A stretch of 64,000 bases of DNA, from NCBI RefSeq assembly GCF_019703515.2, contig NC_059349.1, positions 21,982,744 to 22,046,743 of the forward strand, given 5' to 3'. Origin of the DNA: Myxocyprinus asiaticus (lineage: Eukaryota; Chordata; Actinopteri; Cypriniformes; Catostomidae). The translations under genes and the position numbers were made by a program. Positions 47,081 through 58,296 of this stretch are shown one piece after another (the stretch's first letter is position 1; each line of letters begins with the position of its first letter). Below the pieces are notes generated by a model. The model saw only the letters and a list, made by a program, of their open reading frames with translations. It did no database searches and was not told where the DNA came from.

Positions 47081-47577
47081 TATGCAGTTACCTATTAAAA
47101 ACAGATGAAATATGGCTTTTTAATGAGATTTAACTCAGTACGGCATCAATCTAACATCTATATTTATTAGGAAGAGCAGAGAACTTTGGAAGAAAGCCTG
47201 TTCTTTTCCCCTGCAAGGAGCTCCCCTGTGCCGTACCAAATGCTTTAAGCCATGGCCATGGCAGCCTCCAAGTTTGGCAAGACCCTTTAACACCGTAAAC
47301 TGACTCACAGCTGGATATTTCTTCCTTCTCAGTTCTCTTCTGCAGCCAGTGGAACGTGGCCCAGGCCTCAGTTCTCTTTTTTTTCCCTGTTATTTTTATT
47401 AGCTCAGCTGCTGCACTAGGACTTAAATTCATTCCTCTCTGATGGACAATGGCATATCACAAAATGCTCCTTATTGTAATCAGAGTGGAAAACATAAAAT
47501 TCAAAACTTGTGTTTATTATTGCTTGTTTCTGAATGCTATTTAATTATTTGGAAGGACATAACAATAGCTCTTATAT

Positions 47578-47622
47578 TAATATAATATAATATAATATAA
47601 TATAATGTAATGTAATGTAATG
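47578..47622. repeat. (TATAA)n/(TGTAA)n microsatellite
   Basis: About six TATAA units followed by four TGTAA units. Confidence 0.85.
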
Positions 47623-48354
47623 TAGTTCTGTTTTAGTTTACACAAGAAAATAGCTGTTAACCTTTAAAACATAAAAAAGCAAGACAGCTATTTCACATTA
47701 AGTCACTTCAATATCAAGGTAGTGTGCAAAATATCAGTGGGCATATATTTGTTCTGATAATTGGGAAGATACAATAAAAGTTAGTGACCAGATTGCATAA
47801 TTTTATCATATTCTCACTCTTATAGCATGATAATCCATACCATAATAATCTGAAGTGCATTTTAAATAGTTGAATATTTCAATTGTGAGAGCTTTTTCTG
47901 GTGGCAAGCATACTCTGCACTGTTCACTTATTTTCTGTCTCTTTTTCTAATTACACAATGCTGTAACTCCTTGTTTACTTTGGGCACAGTGTTAATCCAC
48001 AAAGGTTACATGGTCAGTCTCAAATAGGAATGACACTGGAGAGTCACACCATTGTGCCCTTTAAGCATTGAATCATTGTGCTCAAAGCATTTAATCTCTA
48101 CATTTAGTGTACTATCAAATGCTTTGGATGAAAACCATCTGCTAAATAGTTAAACAAGTTGCTCATTGAAATGATTACATAAGACATCAAATCAGTTTAA
48201 GCCATTTGGCTTTATTGAATTATCATTTGTTTTATGATCTCATTAGGCATTGATTTGATGGTTTAATTATTTAAAGAGGTGGATCAAGGAAATGCCAGTT
48301 CTGCTTTTCCATCACTGATCATGTGAAAAGCACACAAGAAAATGTAACATGAAT

Positions 48355-48537
48355 AAAAGGGATAGTTCACCCAAAAAATACAAATTCTGTCATTTACTCA
48401 CCTTCATTTTCTTCCATGTAACACAAAAGGATATGTTATGTAGTGCATGCATGTTAGTCTCGGTCTCCATTCACTTTCATTGCATCTTTTTTCCATACAA
48501 TGAAAGTGAATTTTTTTGGGGTGAACAATCCCTTTAA
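48355..48537. repeat. TAAAGGGATAGTTCACCC-type TIR element (short copy)
   Basis: AAAAGGGATAGTTCACCC at the left is the inverse of GGGGTGAACAATCCCTTT at the right, about 100 bp before exon 6. Confidence 0.85.
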
Positions 48538-48635
48538 ATTATTCTTATGCATTTTACAATGCATCTTCTTTTTAGTGTGTATAATGATATGCATTCATGT
48601 CTCTCCCTCTAACATGCATCCTGCTTCTCTCTCAG

Positions 48636-48734
48636 TACACTACTGAATACACAGATTATAATGAGTTCTATGACTACACAGAAGAACTGACTGCCACTGA
48701 AATTCCCACTACGGAGGTCCATACTGATACCAAG
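48636..48734 (+). CDS. col11a1: col11a1 exon 6: acidic variable region (6A-like)
   Basis: Encodes 33 residues (262-294) beginning YTTEYTDYNEFYDYTEEL, rich in Tyr, Glu, Asp and Thr, and ending EVHTDTK. Tyrosines flanked by acidic residues are likely tyrosine-sulfation sites, as known for types V and XI. The position and Tyr start match mammalian exon 6A, which is alternatively spliced; skipping would keep the frame here too (99 nt, phase 0). Donor GTAAAC. Confidence 0.88.
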
Positions 48735-49094
48735 GTAAACACTCTTGCTCATCTGTATGGCCGAGGGGCATGTCAATCACTGTGGGATTTTCTTCAGCCC
48801 GCCCACTTTCTCTCTGTGTGGTCTCTGATTTATTACCCTGTGAATCTCACTCTGCCAACAAGAAGCTCTTCCTTTGTTCTATTACCCTCCAATCACTTTT
48901 CCTCTCTCTGTATTCACATGCCTTTACTTTCATGAGTACACTTTTACTCTTATATCAAAATCAGACAGATAGAAACAGTTATGACTATCTGTTGTTTTAA
49001 AATTACCAATAAATTAACATGCAATCTCAAGATAAGATAAATTTTGTCTCCATTCTGATTAACATGAACCTATTGTTTCATGTTTTTCAAATAG
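48735..49094 (+). other. col11a1 intron 6, without a basic 6B exon
   Basis: This 360-bp intron is where mammals carry exon 6B, encoding a highly basic ~51-residue segment. No Lys-rich open frame with splice sites is present. Confidence 0.7.
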
Positions 49095-49175
49095 CCCAGC
49101 ACTGCTGAAGGTGACTACTATGTTGAGCAGGACTATGGCACTGAGCCCCCTTCCATTTCTCTTCCAGCCAATGAG
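49095..49175 (+). CDS. col11a1: col11a1 exon 7: acidic variable region
   Basis: Encodes 27 residues (295-321) starting PSTAEGDYYVEQDYGTEPP. Acidic and Tyr-containing like its neighbour; 81 nt, phase 0, acceptor CAAATAG, donor GTAAAG. It could be skipped without a frame change. Confidence 0.87.
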
Positions 49176-51637
49176 GTAAAGATCTGCATGCTGCCAATCA
49201 AATCTTATTTTCCATTGACTATTTTAAATGGAATTCCATTCAAAAATGCAGTAAAAAAAAAAGCTCGGTCTGAATTCTTAAATACGGTGGCCAAGGGATG
49301 TACAACACAACCAAATTATCAAAGCAAATAAAAGCTGAACATAAATAAGCCACAACACAATGAAATTAAGACACATCACAATGGAAAAACCCCAGCACTA
49401 TGGAAATAAGCCACAACACAATGAAATGAAGCCGCAACACAATGGAAAAGCTACAGCTCAACGGAAATAAGCTACAACACAACTAAATTGATACGATACA
49501 ATACAACAAAATTATCAACAACAAAAAATGTTTTTTATAAAAACACTATACCTATTTGTCCTTAAGGGCTCTGGCCAATACCTGGTTGGGTTTCTAACAA
49601 AAATCTTAATGCACATAACTTCATCAACATTTGCTCGATTCCTGGCAAAGATGTGAAAATGACGTCACAATACCTGCAGCTGCGAACTGGCAGCTCCTAT
49701 AAGGTGTCCTGCTCCCACGAAATTGGACTGTATGTAGGCTATAGCCCCTGCTTGATGGCAAAGCATTCAGAGGAAACGCTCAGTTACCATGTCAATGCGT
49801 TACAAGAGAATGTTGACCGGGGAACTGAGCGTTTCCCCTGAGCACTCTTGTAGTGACTTGCAGTGGGATGAACAGCTCTCTGCATCTTCCGAGCAGCCTC
49901 ATGATCTGTCATGCTATGAGTCAGACTGCCACACGACTTAAAATACAGTGCTTAAAAATATTTATTTTCTGTTAATTTTGCAGTGCTGGGGCTTAATTTC
50001 ATTGTGTTGTGGCTTATTTCCGTTGTGCTGTGGCTTTATCGTTGTGCTGTGTCTTTATTGCATTGTATTGTGGCTTTATTAAGTTGTGTGGCTTATTTCC
50101 GTTGTGTTTTCAGCTTTTATTTGCTTGCTAATTGTGTTGTGCACTTCTCGGCCACTGCACTTAAGTTTATAAAAACATTTTTTATTTTAATTAATTAGAA
50201 AACCTATTATTTTCTGACAAATATTATTAATAAAGACCCCAGGGGTTAATGGGATCTTTAAGATATGAATGAAAAGGAGAAAAAGTACTGCTATCATAGG
50301 GAACTCTTAATTTGAATTGTTTTCTTGATTTTGATTTGTTTTACTGAATGGATGTACCTCAAATTGACTTGGAGGCACATAATCAAATAAAAACCACTGT
50401 ACCACTTAACGGATCATGTCCAAATGAAAGTGAAATCGATGCATCTTTCCTTATGTATTTGTTATTTTCAAAGTTTCGACGATTCCGTCACAATCTGTTC
50501 TAAGGCATAACACAAATTAAGTCTTAATGAAGAACATCCAGCTTTAACTGGAACATTATGTCTTGTATTTAGGCAAGGCCAAATGTCTGCTTCAAATGAA
50601 ATACCTGCAGGGGCTGACGCGATCTTGTAAACCACTTCTGGTATACAACAGATAGGCTGGGATTAACTGGAGTATCATTACATGCTTTTTTCACTGCATT
50701 AAGGCCCACGGGTTAAAAAGGCTATCAAACTTCAAAAAATTTATAAATAAGAAAGAGAGAGAGAGAAACATTAGCTTAAAAAAGCTGTCCAAATAGCTCC
50801 ATATTCATACTCCAATACACTGAAGGTAAAAAGAGAGACTTCAATGCAGCGATATCACATTCAAGAGTTTGTCATTTTTTGAACATTTTACAATTTCAGG
50901 ATTAATTCATATTATTATGTTATGGTATAAAGATAGTTATCAGTCATGTAAAAAGATAGTTATGTAAAAAGAGACTTATCATGTTTAGCAAGGACTTTGA
51001 AGACCTTGGAGGCTTTAGTTTCTATTTACTGCAGTGACAAATAAATCAAATGTTAGTTGTTTGTCACTTTGTCACTTTTGTCACAGCTTATCACTTTTGT
51101 CACAGTTTGTTTTGTTTTCGATTCTTAAAAGCAGACAGACAAACCAAAAATGAAATAAAACTCTAGTTTTGTAAAGACAGTCATACATAGAAACAAGTTA
51201 TATTTGCTAGTAGATGGTTTTTAAAATCACGAGAAACAAAGTCATCACTATCGAAACTTTTGACTGGTAGTGTACAGTATATGATCAAAATACATACATT
51301 TTGCGTTATTATGTTAATGAATTCAGTGGGTTTAAGTTCAAAAGGGAACACATGCTTAGTCTTTAATATTGAATCAATTATATAGTTACTATTATCAAAT
51401 TTACATAACCAAGATGCTTTGTGGAGCCATTTTGAATTTAACAGAAACTAGAATATAATTGTTTTGACTGACCAGTTACACAATTTCAAGACCAAGACCC
51501 AAATTACTCTGTTTAAAGTTTTTTTTTTTTTTTTCATTGCAATCATAATTACACCCCTGTAGAGCTTAATGGAAGGAGTTCATTCATCTGTTCAGTTTGA
51601 TTTGATGTCTGCTATGATTAACCTCTCTGGTCTGCAG
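49176..51637 (+). other. col11a1 intron 7
   Basis: Holds the foldback element at 49287-50156. The remainder (50160-51637) shows only small AT-rich repeats, including three TTGTCAC(TTTGTCAC) units near 51055-51110. Confidence 0.75.
49287..50156. mobile_element. Foldback element with subterminal ~20-bp repeats
   Basis: GGTGGCCAAGGGATGTACAAC at the left pairs inversely with GTTGTGCACTTCTCGGCCAC at the right. Each arm then carries several imperfect copies of AAATAAGCCACAACACAATG (left, 49340-49490) or its inverse (right, 49990-50110). The ~480-bp centre is unique, with no significant open frame, and includes CTGAGCGTTTCCCCTGAG near its right part. Repetitive subterminal motifs of this kind usually serve as transposase binding sites. 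Confidence 0.75.
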
Positions 51638-51943
51638 AATGCATTGAACAAGGAGGAAGTAGTAGATGACTACATTACAGGAGTGGAAGAAGTTGGAGTG
51701 GATCCCACTGTTGCCACCAATGAGAATGTGGATATTGTTGAGTCCAAAGGGACTAATGCCGCCGACAATCAGGACTTTAAGGAATACGACATTGATGAAT
51801 ATGATGCAAAAGAGTTAGACCCCACCAATTATGATGATTCATTCTATGACTACAACACTAATGGAGCCAAACCCACCGGTTCGATCTATGAGGATGAGTT
51901 TGGACCAGGCCGGCCTGCTGAAACACAGGTCACAGAGAGTAAT
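51638..51943 (+). CDS. col11a1: col11a1 exon 8: long acidic variable exon
   Basis: Encodes 102 residues (322-423), starting NALNKEEVVDDYITGVEE. It is dominated by Asp, Glu, Asn and Tyr (EYDIDEYDAKELDPTNYDDS) and ends with YEDEFGPGRPAETQVTESN. The FGPG.PAET motif is conserved at the same place in COL11A1 and is not in COL5A1, which supports the gene assignment. At 306 nt it is the largest exon of the variable region. Acceptor TCTGCAG, donor GTAAGT, phase 0. The N-propeptide is released downstream of the TSPN domain in the family; no cleavage site can be fixed here. Confidence 0.92.
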
Positions 51944-52273
51944 GTAAGTTGATTTCTCAATCACACATAATGCTGCAATGATGTCAATGTTTCTGTGAAA
52001 CTGTGTGGTAGTAATTTATCTGGCTTTTTTTAATTTATTTTTATTGCTACCATAAAATTACAATACTAATGCTCCTAATTACTGGATAAGGCCCCTTTGC
52101 CTTGCTATCATTTTCAGTATTTCCACTGACAGCAACACATCAATGTCTTCCATTTTTAGTCATTTTGCTTGTGGTGTGTGGGATACAGGAAATGAAATGG
52201 TAGCTGTGTGATTGCGGTGTTGATCTGTTATAACTTGAGTCCGTGTTTACACAGCTCAACACAAACACTCATC

Positions 52274-52274
<1 letters not shown>

Positions 52275-52325
<51 letters not shown>
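52275..52325. repeat. (AC)n microsatellite
   Basis: About 25 AC units. Confidence 0.95.
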
Positions 52326-52328
<3 letters not shown>

Positions 52329-52600
52329 TGGTGCGGCTATCATTATGAGGACTCTCCATAGACATAATGATTTTTATACGGTACGAACTATAGATTCTAT
52401 CCCTAACCCTACCCCTAAACCTCACCCTCACAAAAAACTTTCTGCATTTTTACATTTTCAAACAAAACCTTGTTTAGTATGTAAGCGATTTGAATTATGG
52501 GTACACTAGAAATGTCCTCATAAACCACATTTATAGCATAATACCCTTGTAATTACCAGTATATAACCTAAAAAAAATGTCCTCGTAAACCATCCAAACC
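52326..52600. repeat. Dispersed repeat between two AC tracts
   Basis: Contains CATTATGAGGACTCTCCATA, CTATCCCTAACCCTACCCC and, near the right end, ATGTCCTCATAAACCAC and ATGTCCTCGTAAACCATCC. This arrangement, often with flanking (AC)n, is common in cyprinid introns. Family not named. Confidence 0.6.
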
Positions 52601-52627
52601 CACACACACACACACACACACACACAA
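52601..52627. repeat. (CA)n microsatellite
   Basis: About 13 CA units at the right edge of the preceding repeat. Confidence 0.9.
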
Positions 52628-53469
52628 ACTGACCACAGTGGCTTTGTGCTCTTTTCTTCATTCCTGGAGAGCTATATCATCATGGTCTACTAACACTAAA
52701 GGACCACATTTCTTGATGATGCTTATGTAAAATCACTGTATAAATATTCTCAAATGGCACGGCACTTTCCCTGCTGATCTTACTAAGGGCATACTTAATC
52801 CTTTCTAATCATCTTCAGAGCAGGGTTGTGTACCATTCTGAATTGAATTGAGTATGCCAATTAATTCAATTCCTGAATTAAATCTGAGGTAGCAAACAGA
52901 ATTGTAAAATGAATTTGAATTTAAGGAAGTAGAATTTAAATGGAATGGAATTTAAAGAAATTCATATATCTGCTTTAAGTTTATTTTTTTAATAACATAT
53001 AACATTTTTCAGTTTGAATTACCCATAAGCATGCCATCATACACAAAACATTTGGGGTATTCCCAGGGACATTAATTTAATTATCAATCAATGTTTGAAC
53101 TGCCACCTATAGAAATTATGATTGCAGAATTAAAATTAGTTGTGATTACTGTAATAATTGTATTGATGGTTTTGAACTTATGTCTATCAGTTGAGAAAAA
53201 ATGTATTCTACTTATCAGGGATAATTATTCAAAATTAGTGTATTGAAATTCCTCTCTTGTGTCTCTTTAATTTTTGTGAATTGCAATTCAGTAAATTTCT
53301 CTTCCTGTTATTCCAATTCAACATACTACAAGGCACAGCTAATTCCAGCCTGATCTCATAAAAATAAATAAATAAATAACTGACTTTGGCGACATTTTTG
53401 CAAAATGATATTAAGTGGCTCCGTGAAATGTCCACTGTGTGGTGCTAAAAGCGAGTTAAATGTTCTCTC

Positions 53470-54320
53470 AAATATGGGTGTGTTTCCTGTACAACGTTGT
53501 AACTCAGTGCTTAACTAAATTAGTACAAAGCATTGTTAGAGAAATTAACAAGATAGTCACGTCTGTTTCCTGAAACCGTAGTAACTATGTTGCTCATCCG
53601 TCGTTCGAACCATGTGGGGTCAACAATAAAGAGGTGTCGTTAATGAAGTTACGCTGAGGATGGAGTAATATCTCATAGTAAATCTTATACATAATAAATA
53701 GCGCATTAACATGGACACCAGAAAGCAGTTTAATGTGAGAAAGCTGCTTAAGATACATAAGTAGAGTATATGCACTGTGAAAGTGGTGTACTCTTTACTC
53801 CCGTATACTGTACACACGGTTCAGTCAGTAAGCCGCTTAATCCACAGCAGTTTAATTTCTCATGGCATTTCTTGAGGACAAGCTTGTTATTTTATGTTCT
53901 CCATTGTTTTGCTTTATTTCCAGATGTCCCACAGTTTCTGCTGTGTTCATTTCCATAGTTGCTGCAATAGTGGGGTTAAATCGCATTCTCTTAATCTCTT
54001 AAATGAAGTTACGGAATGCTGCTTTCTGCAAAAAGCCCAGAGTAAGCAGTTTTCTTAAGTGCATGTAGTCTTACATAATGAAAGATAGAAATGGAATGAA
54101 AGTCAAATAACGTCCACACCACAAACTAACAAGAAACTATGCTTCTAATCACAGGTAGAAAGCTGTAGTTCCAACCACACAACTTTGCGATGGTGTATGC
54201 AAGTGTTTATAACTATGGTTTTTCGAAGAAAAAAAAAAAATCGTTGAACTATTTTGGTATCAACAGAACTTGCAACTATAGTTGGCTAACAATGCTTTTA
54301 GGAAAAACACATTTTTAAAG
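53470..54320. repeat. Possible TIR element related to 62013-63271
   Basis: TTTCCTGTACAACGTTGTAAC at the left and ACAATGCTTTTAGGAAAAAC at the right share motifs with the ends of the larger element in intron 13 (TTTCCCGATAACGTTGC; ACGATGCTTTTAGGAAACG). Boundaries are approximate. Confidence 0.4.
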
Positions 54321-54359
54321 TGAATACTGTTTCAAAATCAACAAAACCTACTTTCCTAC

Positions 54360-55597
54360 TAGGGATGTGCCTGAAGCCGAATACCTTATTTGGAAAGGCA
54401 CGAATAATGACTTCAAAAAAAATAATGGATTCATCCGAATAATATAAAAAATATTAGTATGACTGATTATCCAAGAGGTACAAGGATAAAACGATATTTT
54501 AAATAAATATATTCAAAATTACAAAGAATGTATGAATCTGTGCAGCCAATATTTCTAAAGTGTAAACCTTATGAATGAAAATGCACACGGTGTGATTTCA
54601 GATCGGATGGGCACAGTCTCGACTCAGTTTGTGGTCTCTGTTAATTGTGCTCGTCTGGAGCTTGTCAAGTGTAACATTAAGATACGATATCATATTCACT
54701 TTTCACTTATGAAATGTCTATGTTAATGTATTACACGATTCACACGTGATTCTCATGTATTTATTTATAGCATAAACCTGAGCGCGATGTTAAATTCCTG
54801 ACCTGAAGTGATGATTTCACGTCGGAGCTCGTCTATCCATCTTTTAACGTTGATCACATTTATATCCACATCAGCGATTATGGAAATTATCTGGTTAAAA
54901 CTAAAAAAACTAAAAATACAAAGTAAATAAAAATTAAAGTGCTCAATAAAGGTTTAAATGCTCCACAGAGTATTCATCTATTAGGAATATTCCTCCTTAT
55001 GTAAAACAAAAGAAACTGAAACATGCTCCGTCTTTTTTTCTTCTTCTTTAAATTGTGCTACATCTGGTAAGGCTCTATATAAATGTAACATTATTATGAT
55101 TATTATTATTTAACTAATAATGGTTTCTTATCGTAAACATTTATAGACTTGCGGGACTTTCACCTGTTTGTAGGCTATATTGATTTTATTTTCATTTCTT
55201 TTAATGTCTGTATTTGTATTGATTATTCTCTGCAAAATGTATGATTTCTGATATTAATATCAGAAATTCCAGGAGAAACCACAGTTAACAACGTATTCCA
55301 CAGTTAATGTAGCCTAAAAATTCAGCTTCATCTGGTAAGAAAAAAAAAGAAGAAAAAAGAAAAAAAATATTATTATTATTAATATTGGACTGTTATTATG
55401 AAAATGTATATAAAAGGCATATTTTATTATTAGAAATTATATATGTAAGAGTAACATTTTAAAATGGGCATTTCATTTAGTTTCATTCCAGTTTAAGCCC
55501 CGCCCACACCCGGTTCTATACGAATACAGAGACAGATACAGAGAATTTTGTCAAATACAGATACAAATACAGATAATGGCTTCGCTGCACACCCCTA
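54360..55597. mobile_element. hAT-like element (TAGGGATGTGC ends)
   Basis: TAGGGATGTGC at the left pairs with GCACACCCCTA at the right. Flanking octamers TTTCCTAC (54352-54359) and CTTCCTAC (55598-55605) differ at one base, consistent with an 8-bp hAT target duplication. No transposase frame. Confidence 0.78.
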
Positions 55598-55964
55598 CTT
55601 CCTACCCTAAACCTTAAACCTAAATGATAGTGTCATAAAAACCTATGTGAGATTGCCTTACAAGTCTTGCACTATATTAAAAGTGTTTAGTTGTCATAAG
55701 AAAGCATTGTGTGAAGTACAGAGGAATAAGTATTTATAAGTTTATAAGTTTTTATAAACTGATAATCTGCTGTTTTACTTGTGATTTGTGTGAAATTGAA
55801 TAAAAGTCATTGTTGTTGCTCCTTTAGTGTTTATTTCCATGCAAATACTTATAATGAGCCACGTAAAATTGTTTTGCAAAAATGTAGGTTTAGTTACGTG
55901 TTTCTATGAGACTAGGTTGCCCAGTTCACTTTAATTCCATCTAATGATTTGACAGGTCGGCAAC

Positions 55965-57230
55965 TAGAGATGCCACGGTGTGAGTTTTTGACGGTTAGAT
56001 TACTGTCTGAGAAAACATTGTGGTTAATCGGTTTTGCGATTATTTGCAAATTGTCTTATTATGCAGCTGCACTGAGGCAAAAACAGTCATATCATATCAC
56101 AATTGAACATGTTAGTGGACATGTTTCTTAAGGATATATGGATGCTTAACGCAGCCCTGCATTAGGAAAATTGATAAATACACATCAAATAAAAAGGAGG
56201 TATTCTTTATAATAATAGACGCTCCAAAATTGGGCACAACACTGCTTACGAGAACAGAATGAAGTGCTTCAATGTAACCAGAGTGCTTGGAGTCTCTTCA
56301 AAAGTGCAAAACAAGATTATTAACAGTTTGTTTTCTTTCAAATGATTTATTAAAGAAATTTGCTGTCTGTCAGACATCCCACCATAAAGAATTGACATCA
56401 TACTCAATTAAAATACTGTCCTTTAATCTGTCCACAACACCTCACAAATAAACCTGTGGACTACACATAATAATGGGAACATTGCTTACAGCAGGCGATT
56501 TAAAGTCCAAAAATAATTAGAATTTAAATTTATTGTTGAATGCGGTGAATTTGTACTCAAGCAATGCTTTAAATAAAGAGGATGATTTAAGAGGCAACTT
56601 TTCAAAGTTTACCACACTGATAGTAACTACACGCAAATGCACCGCACACTGTCAGCATGCTTAAGCGTTCCAAAAAGTTGCATCTCTCAATTCATCCCTT
56701 TAAAAGCACCACAGCTAAGAATATTAAACTCTCTTGTTTGTTGTTGGATGACTAGTGGATCATCCTGTCCCATTTGTACGATGTGTACCTTTTATATGAC
56801 TTCTATCTGCAGGTTTTACATCCATCGTTTACAGTAACCCTTAGTCATTAATAATGCTCCCAAACAGCCGATTTCAGATGCTTTTTGGGTGAATATGAAT
56901 TCTGGTAGATTGTTATATTTTGGAGGTCATTTGTAGCCCATTTCAAGTGAATTGAAAGTTCGTGTTCATTCCGCAATACCTCCCAATACATAGTAATAGC
57001 TGCACTAACCACCCAGGCACAAGCACAAGAGATATTTCCATTTAGGTATACATCGAAAAACTCTTTTATATTATATACAGTATTTATTTATATATATTAT
57101 ATATATTTTTGCCACATGTATGTAAAAAATTTCAAATTTTTTAATCTGAGATTCTAAATTCTTACGGTTAAGATAACTGTGACATTCTTAATCGTGGTTG
57201 AAGTGAAACCGTATAACCGCGACATCCCTA
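55965..57230. mobile_element. hAT-like element (TAGAGATGCCACGGT ends)
   Basis: TAGAGATGCCACGGTGTGAG pairs inversely with GTATAACCGCGACATCCCTA. The flanking 8-bp duplication is decayed. Its interior includes GGTTAATCGGTTTTGCGATT, typical of this fish hAT group. Non-coding. Confidence 0.7.
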
Positions 57231-57437
57231 GAGCCAATTTCTTTACTCTGAATTTTGACTAACACTGCTTTAGAGCAGTCACTGAGTTAACCGCTTATTC
57301 ACCACTAGCTTTATAGAGTGATGCAGTCCATTCGGTTATTAGCTGTAGTGCTTAATGTACTGTTTTACAGTTGTTTGGTCTTCAGGAGTAGTACTTCCTC
57401 TGTCATTAAGTCTCAATTTGTTTTCCTTCTGTTGTAG

Positions 57438-57497
57438 GTTGGTGGTGACTATGGTGGTGAGAAGGGGCAAAAAGGTGAACCTGCAGTCATTGAGCCA
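57438..57497 (+). CDS. col11a1: col11a1 exon 9: start of minor triple helix
   Basis: Encodes 20 residues (424-443): VGGDYGGEKGQKGEP followed by AVIEP. GEKGQKGEPAV.EP is a conserved junction into the minor collagenous domain. The exon ends in CCA before GTAGGT; the nearby GTAAAC at 57502 looks stronger but would shift the frame into exon 10, whereas GTAGGT gives the conserved EP-GML join. Confidence 0.9.
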
Positions 57498-58031
57498 GTA
57501 GGTAAACTCTCTGTATGCAGCTTTTACAAGTAGCAAATGAAATGCAACTACTAATAGTGAATTTGTTTTTTATCACCTGTATAGTGTGAGCTCAGAACAT
57601 GGCAGGCTACTAACCATTACATTGTGAATAGTTTGGAGCTGCTTTTGAAATATGGCAAAATAGTTGTGCGTCCCTGCCAATTAATCTTTGTATCAGCACT
57701 GTAGCATTGTGATTTGAACAAATAGGAATGGGAAAATGGTAGAAGTCCAGGAAAGAAGATTCTTACATTAATGCTCAAATTAATGCTAATACATTCAAAT
57801 GTCAATTTATTAGCTGATTTTGGACAGCAATTATTTTATTCACTTTTCATTAATAGTGGAAAATGGGCAATTGGGTCAGTTGAATTATTCAAGCCACAGA
57901 TTTAGGTTCCCCTTCTTTCTTCACTCATTTTCTTTTTATTTCCGCACTGCTCTTACTCATAGATTTACAATCTGCCCAGCATGCTACCATACTTATGTTT
58001 TTCTTCCTCTCTCTCCTTCCCCTCTTTTCAG

Positions 58032-58073
58032 GGGATGCTTATAGAGGGATCCCCAGGACCACCGGGGCCCACC
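58032..58073 (+). CDS. col11a1: col11a1 exon 10: minor helix
   Basis: Encodes GMLIEGSPGPPGPT (444-457). GML.EG is conserved in types V and XI; the Gly-X-Y register starts at GSP. 42 nt, phase 0, acceptor TTTTCAG, donor GTGAGT. Confidence 0.92.
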
Positions 58074-58233
58074 GTGAGTATCATCTTTTCCCACATTCTT
58101 TTCACACATGGAGAAATTCTATGGGGAAAAAAATACCTTAATGGAAAATGCCTACCACAGCCAATAAATCTGAGTTGGTGTGACTGAGTTTTTCTGTTAC
58201 TTTGCCTTTGATGTTTGCGTGTCTTTTTGTCAG

Positions 58234-58296
58234 GGCCTTCCCGGTACTCCTGGTATACAAGGCTCCCCAGGCCTCCATGGAGATCCAGGTGAAAGA
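58234..58296 (+). CDS. col11a1: col11a1 exon 11: minor helix
   Basis: Encodes seven uninterrupted Gly-X-Y triplets (458-478), beginning GLPGTPGIQGSPG and ending GDPGER. 63 nt; acceptor TTGTCAG, donor GTAAGT. Confidence 0.93.

Larger units (their letters stand above)
45227..48635 (+). other. col11a1 intron 5
   Basis: Holds a hAT-like element (45918-47080), a pentanucleotide microsatellite and a short TIR element. I looked for the alternative basic exon (6B) of mammalian COL11A1 here and saw no Lys-rich open exon with splice sites. Confidence 0.7.
51944..57437 (+). other. col11a1 intron 8
   Basis: A 5.5-kb intron with two (AC)n tracts flanking a common fish repeat, a TIR-like fragment and two hAT-like elements. 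52650-53460 holds nothing else recognised. Confidence 0.75.

Noticed and set aside
47170..47250. Possible cryptic exon after TTTATTAG in intron 5
   Set aside because: The frame reads EEQRTLEESL but hits a stop soon and is neither acidic-Tyr nor basic like known variable exons; no good donor.
51569..51637. ATG-starting extension upstream of exon 8
   Set aside because: It is intron read-through; the TCTGCAG acceptor and homology place the exon start at 51638.
52243..52509. Open frame containing HTHTHT repeats
   Set aside because: Product of the (AC)n microsatellite.
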